From: Luteolibacter ambystomatis
GTDB taxonomy: Bacteria > Verrucomicrobiota > Verrucomicrobiia > Verrucomicrobiales > Akkermansiaceae
Length of the DNA: 64,000 nucleotides
Assembly (NCBI RefSeq): GCF_018137965.1
Contig: NZ_CP073100.1
Coordinates: 4,289,754-4,353,753, forward strand
Direction of reading: 5' to 3'
The notes beneath the pieces were generated by a model. The model was not told the DNA's origin. It saw only the letters and a list, made by a program, of their open reading frames with translations, and did not search any database. Numbering within the stretch: the first letter of the stretch is position 1; the number at the start of each line of letters is the position of its first letter. A program made the position numbers and the translations under genes. This document shows, in pieces, positions 52,035 through 60,248 of this stretch.

Positions 52035-53696
52035 ATGCCTTTGCCTCCGAAGCGAAACGGGAGATTCGTCCGGAATAGTCCGCCATCGCCCGCCGAATCC
52101 GCCATCTGGGAGCCCTTGGATGGCGAGCCTTCGGCTGCACCGCCACCGGTTCGCGTACGGGTGGCGGAAGCGGCTCCCGTGGAGGTGTCCCCGGCTCCGG
52201 AGCCTATTGCCGCACCGCTGGCGGAAGCCTCCGCTGCCGGGCCGGTGCCTCCCGCGGTTCCTGTGACACCGCCGCCGCAGGGCGTGCTTGCAGCCGCTCC
52301 GGAGCCCGAGCCGGTTTCCGCGCGGCAGATTGCCGCGGATCTGGCGGCCCGGATCGGTGCGGGCAAGGTGGATCTCAGCCAGCCGGTATTGGATACCCAC
52401 GCCGGGGACAAGTGGTATGCCCGCCACCAGCCGGACGTTGTTGTCTTCGCCGAGTCCACTGCGGATGTGTCCGCGGTGATGGCCTATGCCCACAAGCACC
52501 GCATCCCGGTGACCACCCGCGGCGCGGGCTTCGGCTATGTGGGCGGCTGCGTGCCGGTGAAGGGCGGCATTGTTCTCTCCACCATGCGGATGAACCGCAT
52601 CCTGGAACTGGCTCCCGCCGATGGCGTGGCCGTGGTCCAGCCGGGTGTGATCACCGCGGAGCTCCAGCGTGCCGTGCGCGAGATCGGCTGGGAATATCCG
52701 CCGGACCCCGCATCGCTGAAGGATTGCTCGATCGGCGGAAACATCGCCACCAACGCCGGCGGACCGCGCTGCCTGAAGTACGGCGTGACTCGTAATTACG
52801 TGCTCGGTCTCGAGGTGGTGCTGGTGAACGGCCGCGTGATGCGCACCGGCGGACGCCTTCACAAGAACAAGACCGGCTTCGACCTGTGCGGGCTCTTCAC
52901 CGGTTCGGAAGGCATGCTCGGCATCGTCACGGAGGCCACGCTGCGCCTGATCCCCCGCCCGCCCGCGCGTGCGATGGTGGCTGCGGTATTCCCGGATTTC
53001 GCGATGGCCGCTGCGGCCGTGCAAACGGTGCTGAACTCCGGCCACCTGCCGTCCGCGCTGGAAATCACGGATGCCTTCACCCTCGCCGCCGCGCGCAAGC
53101 GCCTCGGAGCCGATGTCTTCCCACCGGGCGATGCCTATTTGATCGTGGAAATCGACGGCCGCCACACCGCCGTGGCTTCCGAACTGGCGGAGCTTCACAC
53201 CCTGCTCATGAAAAACGGCGCGACCCATCTGGAGATCGCGCCGGATGAGGAGGACTGCGAGCGGATCTGGCAGCTCCGCCGCGAGTTCTCCTACTCGCTG
53301 CGGGATACCGGCCTGACCAAGCTCAACGAGGACATCGTCGTGCCGCGTTCGAAGCTGGTGGAACTCGTGAATTTCGCCCGCCGCCTGCAGGACGAAACCG
53401 GTATTCCGGTCGCCTGCTTCGGCCATGCCGGAGATGGCAACATCCACACCAACCTGATGGTGAAGGATTACAACGATCCGCTCGTCCGGGAGAAGGCGGA
53501 TGCCGCTCTGGACGTGCTTTTCCATTGGATTCTCGCCAATGGGGGCGCGATCACCGGCGAGCATGGCGTGGGCCTCGCCAAGAAGCCATGGATCAAGGAG
53601 GCGCTCGGGGACGCATCGTTCGCCATTCACCGCTCGCTCAAGCGCACCCTCGATCCCCACGGTATTCTCAATCCCGGGAAATTCCTGGATCCTTGA
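52035..53696 (+). CDS. FAD-linked oxidase, GlcD/D-lactate dehydrogenase type, with Pro/Ala-rich N-terminal extension
   Basis: A 553-residue flavoprotein. The first about 95 residues are a Pro/Ala/Glu-rich, probably disordered extension ('PAPEPIAAPLAEASAAGPVPPAVPVTPPPQ'). The catalytic part begins with the FAD-binding PCMH fold: 'PDVVVFAESTADVSAVMAYAHKHRIPVTTRGAGFGYVGGCVPVKGGIVLS' and 'GWEYPPDPASLKDCSIGGNIATNAGGPRCLKYG'. The C-terminal FAD-oxidase domain has 'KLNEDIVVPRSKLVELV' and 'ACFGHAGDGNIHTNLM', ending 'GEHGVGLAKKPWI...LDPHGILNPGKFLDP'. Members oxidise 2-hydroxy acids such as glycolate or D-lactate. It is 3 bases behind the phosphorylase gene, so they are likely coupled. Confidence 0.9.
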   Translation: MPLPPKRNGRFVRNSPPSPAESAIWEPLDGEPSAAPPPVRVRVAEAAPVEVSPAPEPIAAPLAEASAAGPVPPAVPVTPPPQGVLAAAPEPEPVSARQIAADLAARIGAGKVDLSQPVLDTHAGDKWYARHQPDVVVFAESTADVSAVMAYAHKHRIPVTTRGAGFGYVGGCVPVKGGIVLSTMRMNRILELAPADGVAVVQPGVITAELQRAVREIGWEYPPDPASLKDCSIGGNIATNAGGPRCLKYGVTRNYVLGLEVVLVNGRVMRTGGRLHKNKTGFDLCGLFTGSEGMLGIVTEATLRLIPRPPARAMVAAVFPDFAMAAAAVQTVLNSGHLPSALEITDAFTLAAARKRLGADVFPPGDAYLIVEIDGRHTAVASELAELHTLLMKNGATHLEIAPDEEDCERIWQLRREFSYSLRDTGLTKLNEDIVVPRSKLVELVNFARRLQDETGIPVACFGHAGDGNIHTNLMVKDYNDPLVREKADAALDVLFHWILANGGAITGEHGVGLAKKPWIKEALGDASFAIHRSLKRTLDPHGILNPGKFLDP

Positions 53697-53789
53697 TCAA
53701 AATTTTTGATCCGCAACCTGCTGATCGGGAGCGCCTTGAAAACGTGACGCGAGAGTCACTTTAAAAAATTCGATAGACAGGGCCGCCAT

Positions 53790-53893
53790 CTGCGTATGTT
53801 CCCTCGTCGCGACACTACAGGCGGTCCGGCCGACGAGCCTACAGGTTTTTGGGTTTTTCCTTAGGTTTATCGGTCGGGCCGCCTCCTTCTTTT
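53790..53893 (+). ncRNA. Candidate structured small RNA, copy B
   Basis: The 250-base gap 53697-53946 contains CTGCGTAT (53790-53797), CGTCGCGACA (53805-53814), and a GC stem 53820-53832 against 53871-53883. Inside it are a CCTA/TAGG stem and an AGG/CCT pair around GGGTTTTTCC (53851-53860). A pyrimidine/T tract (53884-53893) follows. Upstream, the block from about 53761 (TTAAAAAATTCGATAG) matches the corresponding upstream of copy A and may be its promoter. The estimated RNA is about 90 bases. No homologue is known to me. Confidence 0.6.
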
Positions 53894-53946
53894 CCGGTGT
53901 TGGTTTTCGGGCGGCTGGGCTGATAGGAATCAAAGTTGGATTCCAT

Positions 53947-54267
53947 ATGGATCAGCGGCACCCATCATCCCATTGCGGAATCAGGCTCTACAGGGTCGTG
54001 CTGTGGATCATGCCCTCATGTCTCGTGCTCGCCATTTCCGCAGGCTGGGATCGGGCTTTTCCGATGCGGAGATTTCCGGGGGGTCATCACCCACCTGAAT
54101 GGTTGGGCCCGACAGTGTTGCTCTTCATACTCGCCGTGATGGTGGCCATCGGCTCCTGGGATGCCCGTTTGAGCGGGAGACCTTCTCCTTTAAAAGCCGC
54201 GCTGAGATACACCTTCATTCAGTGCGTGTGGCTGCTATTGGCGGGTGCAGCGGGTGCCAACGCCTAA
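53947..54267 (+). CDS. Small membrane protein, unknown
   Basis: A 106-residue protein with three hydrophobic segments ('RVVLWIMPSCLVLAISAGW', 'WLGPTVLLFILAVMVAIGSW' and 'TFIQCVWLLLAGAAGANA'). It is probably an inner-membrane protein. I recognise no family. It lies just downstream of the small RNA candidate, on the same strand, with 53 bases between the U tract and the start. Confidence 0.6.
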   Translation: MDQRHPSSHCGIRLYRVVLWIMPSCLVLAISAGWDRAFPMRRFPGGHHPPEWLGPTVLLFILAVMVAIGSWDARLSGRPSPLKAALRYTFIQCVWLLLAGAAGANA

Positions 54268-54298
54268 GAAGGCGTACCAGAAATCCTGGTTGAAGCCC

Positions 54299-54355
54299 CT
54301 TCGTCCCGTTGGGACGAAGAAGTTTCGGTACACCCTCTAAGAAGCCCGTCCGGGC
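54299..54355. repeat. Short palindromic repeats upstream of the LuxR gene
   Basis: CTTCGTCCC-gtt-GGGACGAAG (54299-54319) and GCCCG-tc-CGGGC (54344-54355), each with a very short loop. They resemble the sub-palindromes of the element at 631-866 in style (9-bp arms, 3-base loop). Confidence 0.55.
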
Positions 54356-54376
54356 AACATGCACGGCCCCTTGTCA

Positions 54377-54406
54377 TTGCCTCCTTTCGAAGAATCGGCC
54401 TAACAT
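54377..54406 (+). promoter_or_regulatory. Predicted promoter, near-leaderless
   Basis: TTGCCT (54377-54382), an 18-base spacer and TAACAT (54401-54406). The LuxR-type regulator ATG (54416) is 9 bases away. Confidence 0.55.
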
Positions 54407-54415
54407 GCGGTATTC

Positions 54416-55162
54416 ATGGAGAGGCTCGGTCACGTGGATCATGTCCGGCTGTTGGATTTCATCGCTGGAATCCATGAAGCGGTGCCGCTGGCTGGATTTG
54501 GCAAGCACCTCATCCGTTTGACCTCCGAGCTGCTGCCGGGCCTCACGGTGTCCTTCGACCAGATCGAGGAATCGAGTGGCTTCTATTCGCTGGAGCACAA
54601 TTTTCTGATGTCGGAGTCGGAGCAAAGCCAGCTCTTCAACCGCCTGCGGGACGTCTATCAGCAGAATCCGATCTACCGCTACCTTCAGGAAGGCGGGACC
54701 GGACCGGTGGTGGACATCGCGGATCTGGTGCCGCGCCGCCAGTTCCAGCGTACCGATTTCTATCAGGACATCTTCCGGCCCGTAGGGCTGGAGTATCAGA
54801 TGCAGGTGCTGATGAACCGCCCCGGCTGGATCCAGACCCTGACTCTCAATCGCGACCGGCCGATTCCGAAGGCTGCGGCACTCACTCTCAAGCTGGCCGC
54901 ACGTCATATCCAGCTCGCTCATCGCAACGCCTGTCTGATGGAGCAGTTGCGGCCGGTCGTGGTGGCGGACCCGCAACCTGCGATCGCTTTCACCCGCCGT
55001 GAGCGTGAGGTCTTCGCGTGGTTGCAGGAGGGCAAGCGCAACGGTGAGATCGCCCTGTTGCTGGGTTGCTCACCCCGGACGGTGGACAAGCACGTGCAGC
55101 GCATTTTGTTCAAGACCGGGGCCGAAACCCGCACCGCTGCCGTCCGCTGCCGGCGTCTGTGA
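54416..55162 (+). CDS. LuxR-type transcriptional regulator
   Basis: A 248-residue regulator. The C-terminal LuxR/GerE helix-turn-helix (about 185-245) reads 'AFTRREREVFAWLQEGKRNGEIALLLGCSPRTVDKHVQRILFKTGAETRTAAV'; it keeps the 'T.RE.EV....' opening and the recognition helix 'SPRTVDKHVQRIL'. The N-terminal 180 residues ('MERLGHVDHVRLLDFIAGIHEAVPLAGFGKHLIRLTSELLPGLTVSFDQ') look like a GAF-like or autoinducer-type sensory domain; the ligand is unknown. The operator and targets are not evident. The OmpA gene follows after 59 bases. Confidence 0.88.
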   Translation: MERLGHVDHVRLLDFIAGIHEAVPLAGFGKHLIRLTSELLPGLTVSFDQIEESSGFYSLEHNFLMSESEQSQLFNRLRDVYQQNPIYRYLQEGGTGPVVDIADLVPRRQFQRTDFYQDIFRPVGLEYQMQVLMNRPGWIQTLTLNRDRPIPKAAALTLKLAARHIQLAHRNACLMEQLRPVVVADPQPAIAFTRREREVFAWLQEGKRNGEIALLLGCSPRTVDKHVQRILFKTGAETRTAAVRCRRL

Positions 55163-55221
55163 AACGTACGCGGTACCGCCCATATCCGGCTACGTGAATT
55201 TACGGCATGGTGTGCGCGCTC

Positions 55222-56244
55222 ATGAATCCACGCACCTTTCTGCCTGCCTTCGCGTTTTTCGCCTTATCCCTTGCCCGGCTTCATGCTGCGGATGCTCCCG
55301 GGACCAAGGACCATCCGATGCTCAAGCGCGTCACGGGTTCGGAAATCATCTGGGGCAATACCGCGAAGTTCGATGAGATGAAGATCGCGCTGGAGAAGAT
55401 CCAGTACGACTACAATGCGCAGGGCTTCAAGGCGACCAAGCAGGAGACCGTCGAGGGCGCGCACGCCACGCTTTACTACCGCTTGCCCGGAGACGTCTCC
55501 ACGCTGGAGGCGGTGCGCCAATACGAGCAGGACCTGAAGGCCGCCGGATATGCCGTGGCCTTCACCGCCGCGAACGACGAGCTGGATGATGGCTATGGCC
55601 GCTTTGTCGAACGCATCTTCCCCGCCGCTCTCAAGACGGAAGGGTTGAAGTACTTGCATGAGTTCAACCACGAGGAGCAGCGCTATTCGGTGCTCAAGGG
55701 CAAGTCGAAGGAAGGTGCGGACGTCGTTGTCTCGCTATACGCCTTCGTCCTCAAGGATGTCTCGACCGGCTTCAAGAAGCTCGTGGAAGATCACAAGTTG
55801 CAGAAGGACCAGACCGTGGTGCGGGTCGACATTCTCGAAACCAAGCCGATGGATGCCCGCATGGAAGTGGTGAAGGCCGCGGAGATCACTTCGTCCATCA
55901 GTACCACCGGCCGCGTGGCGATCTACGGCGTCCACTTCGATACCGACAAATCCGAGATCAAGCCGGACTCCGCGGACTCGCTGGCGGAAATGGCGAAGGC
56001 GATCAAGGAAGGCGGCGGCCGCTATCTGATCGTCGGCCACACCGACAACCAGGGCGAATACGCCCACAACCAGACCCTCTCCGACCGCCGCGCCGCCGCC
56101 GTGACCTCCGCGTTGGCCAGCCGCTATGGCATTCCCTCCTCCACCCTGATTCCGGTGGGCGTGGGTATGGCCGCACCGGTCGCCCCGAATACCGATGAAG
56201 CGGGCCGTGCGAAGAACCGCCGCGTCGAGATCGTGAAGATGTGA
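55222..56244 (+). CDS. Exported OmpA-family protein
   Basis: A 340-residue exported protein: signal 'MNPRTFLPAFAFFALSLARLHA'. The N-terminal part (residues about 25-215) has no recognised domain. The C-terminal OmpA domain (about 230-340) has 'GVHFDTDKSEIKPDSADSLAEMAKAI', 'YLIVGHTDNQGEYAHNQTLSDRRAAAV', 'GVGMAAPVAPNTDEAGRAKNRRVEIVKM'. It binds peptidoglycan and probably anchors the outer membrane. The ATG at 55222 is preferred; an in-frame ATG at 55207 would add five residues. A terminator follows. Confidence 0.85.
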   Translation: MNPRTFLPAFAFFALSLARLHAADAPGTKDHPMLKRVTGSEIIWGNTAKFDEMKIALEKIQYDYNAQGFKATKQETVEGAHATLYYRLPGDVSTLEAVRQYEQDLKAAGYAVAFTAANDELDDGYGRFVERIFPAALKTEGLKYLHEFNHEEQRYSVLKGKSKEGADVVVSLYAFVLKDVSTGFKKLVEDHKLQKDQTVVRVDILETKPMDARMEVVKAAEITSSISTTGRVAIYGVHFDTDKSEIKPDSADSLAEMAKAIKEGGGRYLIVGHTDNQGEYAHNQTLSDRRAAAVTSALASRYGIPSSTLIPVGVGMAAPVAPNTDEAGRAKNRRVEIVKM

Positions 56245-56276
56245 CTTCCCCCCAAACGAAGACCCCAAAGAAAACG

Positions 56277-56311
56277 ACCAGGGCTCGCGGGCAATCGCGG
56301 GCCCTGGTTAT
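56277..56311 (+). terminator. Intrinsic terminator
   Basis: ACCAGGGC (56277-56284) pairs with GCCCTGGT (56301-56308) with an inner GC-rich loop, then TATTTC. A second hairpin (56318-56334) sits between it and cysE. Confidence 0.7.
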
Positions 56312-56352
56312 TTCAGAGGGTTTCGGGAAACCCCTCAGAGGTTTCGTGATTT

Positions 56353-57339
56353 TCAGATCACAAAGTCGAGGTCATCCGGCTTCGGATGGCGGGACTTCTT
56401 GTTGAGGATGCTGAGCTGCTTCTCTTCATACACGACCAGCGAGTGCGCCGGGACGCTGTGCATGAGGAAGACGTTCGCGCCGATGGTGGAGTTCGCGCCG
56501 ATCACCGTTTCACCACCGAGGATGGTCGAGTTCGGATAGATGGTGACGTTGTCCTCTACGTTCGGATGGCGCTTGAGGCCTTTCACGATGTGGCCCTGTT
56601 CGTCCTTCTCAAAGCTGCGCGCGCCGAGCGTGACGCCATGATAGAGCTTCACGTGGTTGCCGATCACGCAGGTCTCACCGATGACCACGCCCGTGCCATG
56701 GTCGATGAAGAAACCCGCGCCGATCCGCGCACCCGGATGGATGTCGATGCCGGTGCGCGAGTGCGCCCACTCCGTCATCATCCGAGGGATGATCGGCGCG
56801 CCGAGGCGGTAGAGCCGGTGCGCCACGCGCTGGATGGCGATGGCTTCGATGCAGGGATAGGAAAGGATGATCTCCTCATGGCAGGTCGCGGCCGGGTCGC
56901 CCTCATAGGCGGCCTCGATGTCGGTGCGCAGGAGTTCGCGGACCATCGGCAGCGATTTGCAGAAGCGTTGCATGATGCCGGGCACCGGATCGTCGCCCTC
57001 CGTTTTCCGGCCGATGTTCACGCTCTTCTTCACCTGGTCGGTGAGGCGCTCCACCACGCGGATGAGGCGCTTGCGGGTGACACACTCCAGCGTGTCCTCC
57101 TGGATCGCGTCGTCATCGTGGAAGCCGGGGAAGAGGATCTTGAGCAGATCGCGGCAGATGTGGCCGATCGCGCCGGTGGACGGCATGTCGAGCGCTTCGC
57201 GGTGGTTCAGACCGCCGACTTGTTCGTAGGAAGCGAGCAGCGCCGCGACGTACGGGTCGAAGGTGTGGTCCAAGATCTGGAGCGTCGCCGCGTCCGGCTG
57301 GATCCGGCGTGACGGGACGTTGGCGGGTTCGTGAGACAT
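56353..57339 (-). CDS. cysE: Serine O-acetyltransferase
   Basis: A 328-residue serine acetyltransferase, of the longer type with an N-terminal helical domain (usual 270-330). It makes O-acetylserine from serine and acetyl-CoA, the entry step to cysteine. The left-handed beta-helix is visible: 'DIHPGARIGAGFFIDHGTGVVIGETCVIGNHVKLYHGVTLGA' (catalytic His/Asp in 'DHGTGVVIGET'), then 'HPNVEDNVTIYPNSTILGGETVIGANSTIGANVFLMHSVPAHSLV'. The start is ATG 57339 rather than a TTG two codons earlier. It is the last gene of the leftward block. Confidence 0.95.
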   Translation of the reverse strand: MSHEPANVPSRRIQPDAATLQILDHTFDPYVAALLASYEQVGGLNHREALDMPSTGAIGHICRDLLKILFPGFHDDDAIQEDTLECVTRKRLIRVVERLTDQVKKSVNIGRKTEGDDPVPGIMQRFCKSLPMVRELLRTDIEAAYEGDPAATCHEEIILSYPCIEAIAIQRVAHRLYRLGAPIIPRMMTEWAHSRTGIDIHPGARIGAGFFIDHGTGVVIGETCVIGNHVKLYHGVTLGARSFEKDEQGHIVKGLKRHPNVEDNVTIYPNSTILGGETVIGANSTIGANVFLMHSVPAHSLVVYEEKQLSILNKKSRHPKPDDLDFVI

Positions 57340-57413
57340 GGGCAATAGGGGCCGTGACCGCTTTCAAAGTCCCACGATGGGCCGGATTCCGCAAGGCGGA
57401 GGTGGGGGTGTCC

Positions 57414-58019
57414 TCAATCCTCGCGCATCAGGCGGAACGTCAGGTTGATCCGCGGGGTCGTGACCTTCTTCATCTTCGGCAGGCTGTGAAGCCAGTGGGT
57501 TTGGGTGATGCCCGCCATGACGAGAAGGCTGCCATTCGCGAGGGTGAGAGAGGTGGTTGCGCTGGTGCGTTTGTGACGCAAGGCGAACTTCCGTTCCGCG
57601 CCGAAGCTCAGCGAAGCGATGGCCGAGTCGCGCACGATGGAGGCCTCATCATCGCTGTGCCAGCCCATGCCTTCGCCGCCGTGGTGATAGAGATTGAGCA
57701 GGCAGGAATTGAAGGCACTCCCGCTGAGGCGCTCGGCAAGGGCTTTCAATTCCAGCAGCTCCGCCGTCCACGGCAGCGGTTGTTTGGTGGTGCCGGAGTA
57801 GGTGTAGGAGAGACCCGGATTGCCGAACCACGCGATCTCCCGCGTGGTGACGATCTTCCTGCCGAACATCACCAGTTCATCGTGCCGCCATGGAATCGTC
57901 TCCAGCAGGCGGGCGAGGAATTCATCGGCCTCCGCCTTCGTCATCACCGGGCCGTGGTAGCGGGCATCGCCATCACACGGCAGCAGGTTGAACGCGGAGC
58001 CGGGGCCGAAGAGATCCAT
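57414..58019 (-). CDS. alkB: AlkB-family alpha-ketoglutarate/Fe(II) dioxygenase
   Basis: A 201-residue AlkB-type dioxygenase that repairs alkylated bases by oxidative dealkylation. Iron ligands are His121 and Asp123 in 'GMGWHSDDE' and His178 in 'THWLHSLPK'; Arg190 in 'RINLTFR' binds 2-oxoglutarate. 'GLSYTYSGTTKQPLPW' and 'FNSCLLNLYHHGGEGMGWH' are typical of the AlkB/ALKBH2-3-like branch rather than classic E. coli AlkB. It starts 7 bases after the stop of the alpha-galactosidase gene, so it is cotranscribed with it. Confidence 0.92.
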   Translation of the reverse strand: MDLFGPGSAFNLLPCDGDARYHGPVMTKAEADEFLARLLETIPWRHDELVMFGRKIVTTREIAWFGNPGLSYTYSGTTKQPLPWTAELLELKALAERLSGSAFNSCLLNLYHHGGEGMGWHSDDEASIVRDSAIASLSFGAERKFALRHKRTSATTSLTLANGSLLVMAGITQTHWLHSLPKMKKVTTPRINLTFRLMRED

Positions 58020-58026
58020 GTGCAGT

Positions 58027-60183
58027 TTACTTCGCGGTGAGAAGAATCACCACACTTTCGAGGTTCTTCGCGAGTGGAAGCTTGAGTCCTTCTTCGGCGA
58101 GTTGTTTGCCGGTGAGATCCTTGCCATTGGCTTCGAGGGTGGAGCTTGCACCCGGCTTCACGTTTACTTCCTCGAGGTGATAAGTCTTCGCCGGATCGAG
58201 ACCCTGGAGCTTCAGCGGATGATCCGGGCTGTTGGAATCATCGCCGGTCTGCCACGCGAACACGACCGCCTGCGATTTGTCCGCAGTGACGTACGACGTG
58301 GATGGACGCTTGGTTTCGTAGGGGCTCTCGAGGCGATAGAGTTCGCCGAACTGCACGATGGGGCGGAGGCGGGTCTTGTAGAGTTCGATCGCCTGCTTTG
58401 CGATGGCGCGGTCCTCGTCGCTCAGGTGGCGCGGATCGAGATCCATGCCGAGGCGCGCGCTCATGGCCACATCGAAGACGAACTTGAGCGGACGCTTGCC
58501 CCAGTGGGTGGCGTGGGCGCTGATGGCGGTGGCGGGGAAGAACTGCGCGTAGTCCCACTGCATCGAAATGCGGCGCACCGGATCGGTGTTGTCGCTCGGC
58601 CAGAACTGCTGGAAGCGCGAGAGCGAACCGTAGTCCACGCGGCCGCCACCACCGGAGCAGACCATGAAGGTCACGTTGGGATACTTCTTCGCCACCTGGT
58701 CCATCACCTTGTAGAGGCCGCGCACGTAGTCGATCCACAGGTGCGATTGAAGACCGGCATTGAGATAGCTCGATCCGGGCTGGGTGATGTAGCGGTTGCA
58801 GTCCCACTTCACGTAGGTGGTGTCCGGTGCGGATTGCAGCGTCTTGTCGATGCAGTTGAAGGCGTGCTCCTGGACTTCGGGCCGCGTCATATCCAGCACG
58901 AGCTGGTTACGGCGGAAATGAAGATCGCGGCCCGGCGCGGTGATGATCCAGTCCGGATGCTTCTCGTAGAGATCGGACCTTACGTTCACCATCTCCGGCT
59001 CCACCCAGATGCCGAACTGGATACCGGCCTCCTTGCCCGCATCGGTGAAGGGTTTCAGGCCGTTTGGCAGCCGGTCCTTGTTCGGCTCCCAATCGCCGAG
59101 ACCGGCGTTGTCCGCGAGGCGCGCGTGCTTGCCATTCCCAAACCAACCGTCATCCAGCAGGAAAATCTCCGCACCGAGATCCTTCGAACCCTTCATGATC
59201 TCGATGATCTTCTTCTCATCGAAGTCGAAGCCGGTGGCCTCCCAGTTGTTGTTGATCACGAGCTGTGGCTTCGCACCATCGCGCACGCCGAACTGGCGTG
59301 CCCAGCGGTGGAAGCGGCGCGCGGCCTCGCCCTTGCCGGTGGTGCTGAGCGTGTAGATCAGATGCGGCGTTTGGAAGGGCTCCTTCGGTGCGAGTACACG
59401 CTCGGACGCGTAGGGATTCATCCCGGCGTTGACGCGGGTCACGCCGCCGTCCATGCGCTCGAAGTTGAAGGCGAAGTTGCCGGACCATGCGAGGCTGGCA
59501 GCCAATACCGTGCCTTCATTTTCACGCGGCTTGCCATCGATCCCCAGCAGGAAGTGCGCACCGACGTACTGGGTGCCCATCACGCCATACTTGTTGTCGA
59601 TGAGCTTCGAGCCCGGTGTGAGTTTCTCCTCCACCGGGTTCATCTCGTTCGCCCATTCACCGTGATAGTGGGTCAGCCACAGCTCGTTCTGGCGGAAGGT
59701 CAGGCTGGCGGAGGCGAAGTTTTGGAGCAGCACCGGCTTGTCCTCCTCATGGCGGATCTCGGTCCACTGTTCGATCACCTCCTCCTTCGCATGGGCGCGG
59801 AAATACAGGTCCACGAAGAAAGGATAGTGTCCGTCCTTGAGCTGGATGCGCGTGAGCGTGTCGCCGGGTGCGGTTTCCTTCGTCTCATGGGAAACGTAGC
59901 GTAGCTCCGTCGAGGTGCCGCCATCGGCGTGACGGGCGCGGACGGCGGGATCGCCGATGAAGATGCCGCCACCGCCGGGATAGGCGGGATCTTCCTTGGG
60001 CTTCTCCGGCGCCGTGGTGGGTGCCTTCGATTTTTCGCCCAGGTAGAGCTGGTGGAGTTCCTTTTTCCCATCCACGCGGAACAGGAGCGTGGTGGAATCG
60101 GTCTGGATGGGAATCAGGTCATCAGCCGCTGCCGTGAGGGAGAGGCCGATGAAGCCGGCAAGAGCAATGGATACTCGGGGCAT
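58027..60183 (-). CDS. Alpha-galactosidase, GH36
   Basis: A 718-residue exported GH36 enzyme: signal 'MPRVSIALAGFIGLSLTAAA'. The barrel carries 'LVINNNWEATGFDFDEKKII', 'AEIFLLDDGWFG', 'FGIWVEPEMVN' and 'TYVKWDCNR' with nucleophile Asp461. 'CSGGGGRVDYG' and 'FWPSDNTDPVRR' follow, with acid/base Asp531. The 70-residue spacing between the two aspartates matches characterised GH36 alpha-galactosidases. It hydrolyses terminal alpha-1,6-galactose from raffinose-type sugars and galactomannans. It is in the leftward block behind an ECF sigma/FecR pair, with alkB 7 bases downstream. Confidence 0.95.
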   Translation of the reverse strand: MPRVSIALAGFIGLSLTAAADDLIPIQTDSTTLLFRVDGKKELHQLYLGEKSKAPTTAPEKPKEDPAYPGGGGIFIGDPAVRARHADGGTSTELRYVSHETKETAPGDTLTRIQLKDGHYPFFVDLYFRAHAKEEVIEQWTEIRHEEDKPVLLQNFASASLTFRQNELWLTHYHGEWANEMNPVEEKLTPGSKLIDNKYGVMGTQYVGAHFLLGIDGKPRENEGTVLAASLAWSGNFAFNFERMDGGVTRVNAGMNPYASERVLAPKEPFQTPHLIYTLSTTGKGEAARRFHRWARQFGVRDGAKPQLVINNNWEATGFDFDEKKIIEIMKGSKDLGAEIFLLDDGWFGNGKHARLADNAGLGDWEPNKDRLPNGLKPFTDAGKEAGIQFGIWVEPEMVNVRSDLYEKHPDWIITAPGRDLHFRRNQLVLDMTRPEVQEHAFNCIDKTLQSAPDTTYVKWDCNRYITQPGSSYLNAGLQSHLWIDYVRGLYKVMDQVAKKYPNVTFMVCSGGGGRVDYGSLSRFQQFWPSDNTDPVRRISMQWDYAQFFPATAISAHATHWGKRPLKFVFDVAMSARLGMDLDPRHLSDEDRAIAKQAIELYKTRLRPIVQFGELYRLESPYETKRPSTSYVTADKSQAVVFAWQTGDDSNSPDHPLKLQGLDPAKTYHLEEVNVKPGASSTLEANGKDLTGKQLAEEGLKLPLAKNLESVVILLTAK

Positions 60184-60248
60184 GCGTGGGTACTCAACGC
60201 TTGCCCCGATCCATTGCCAAGCCGGAAGGCTGGTTTCCCGGGAGAGAC

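Noticed and set aside
53697..53933. Small minus-strand ORF in the gap before the membrane protein
   Set aside because: Lies across the small RNA candidate; no hydrophobic or family features and no promoter.
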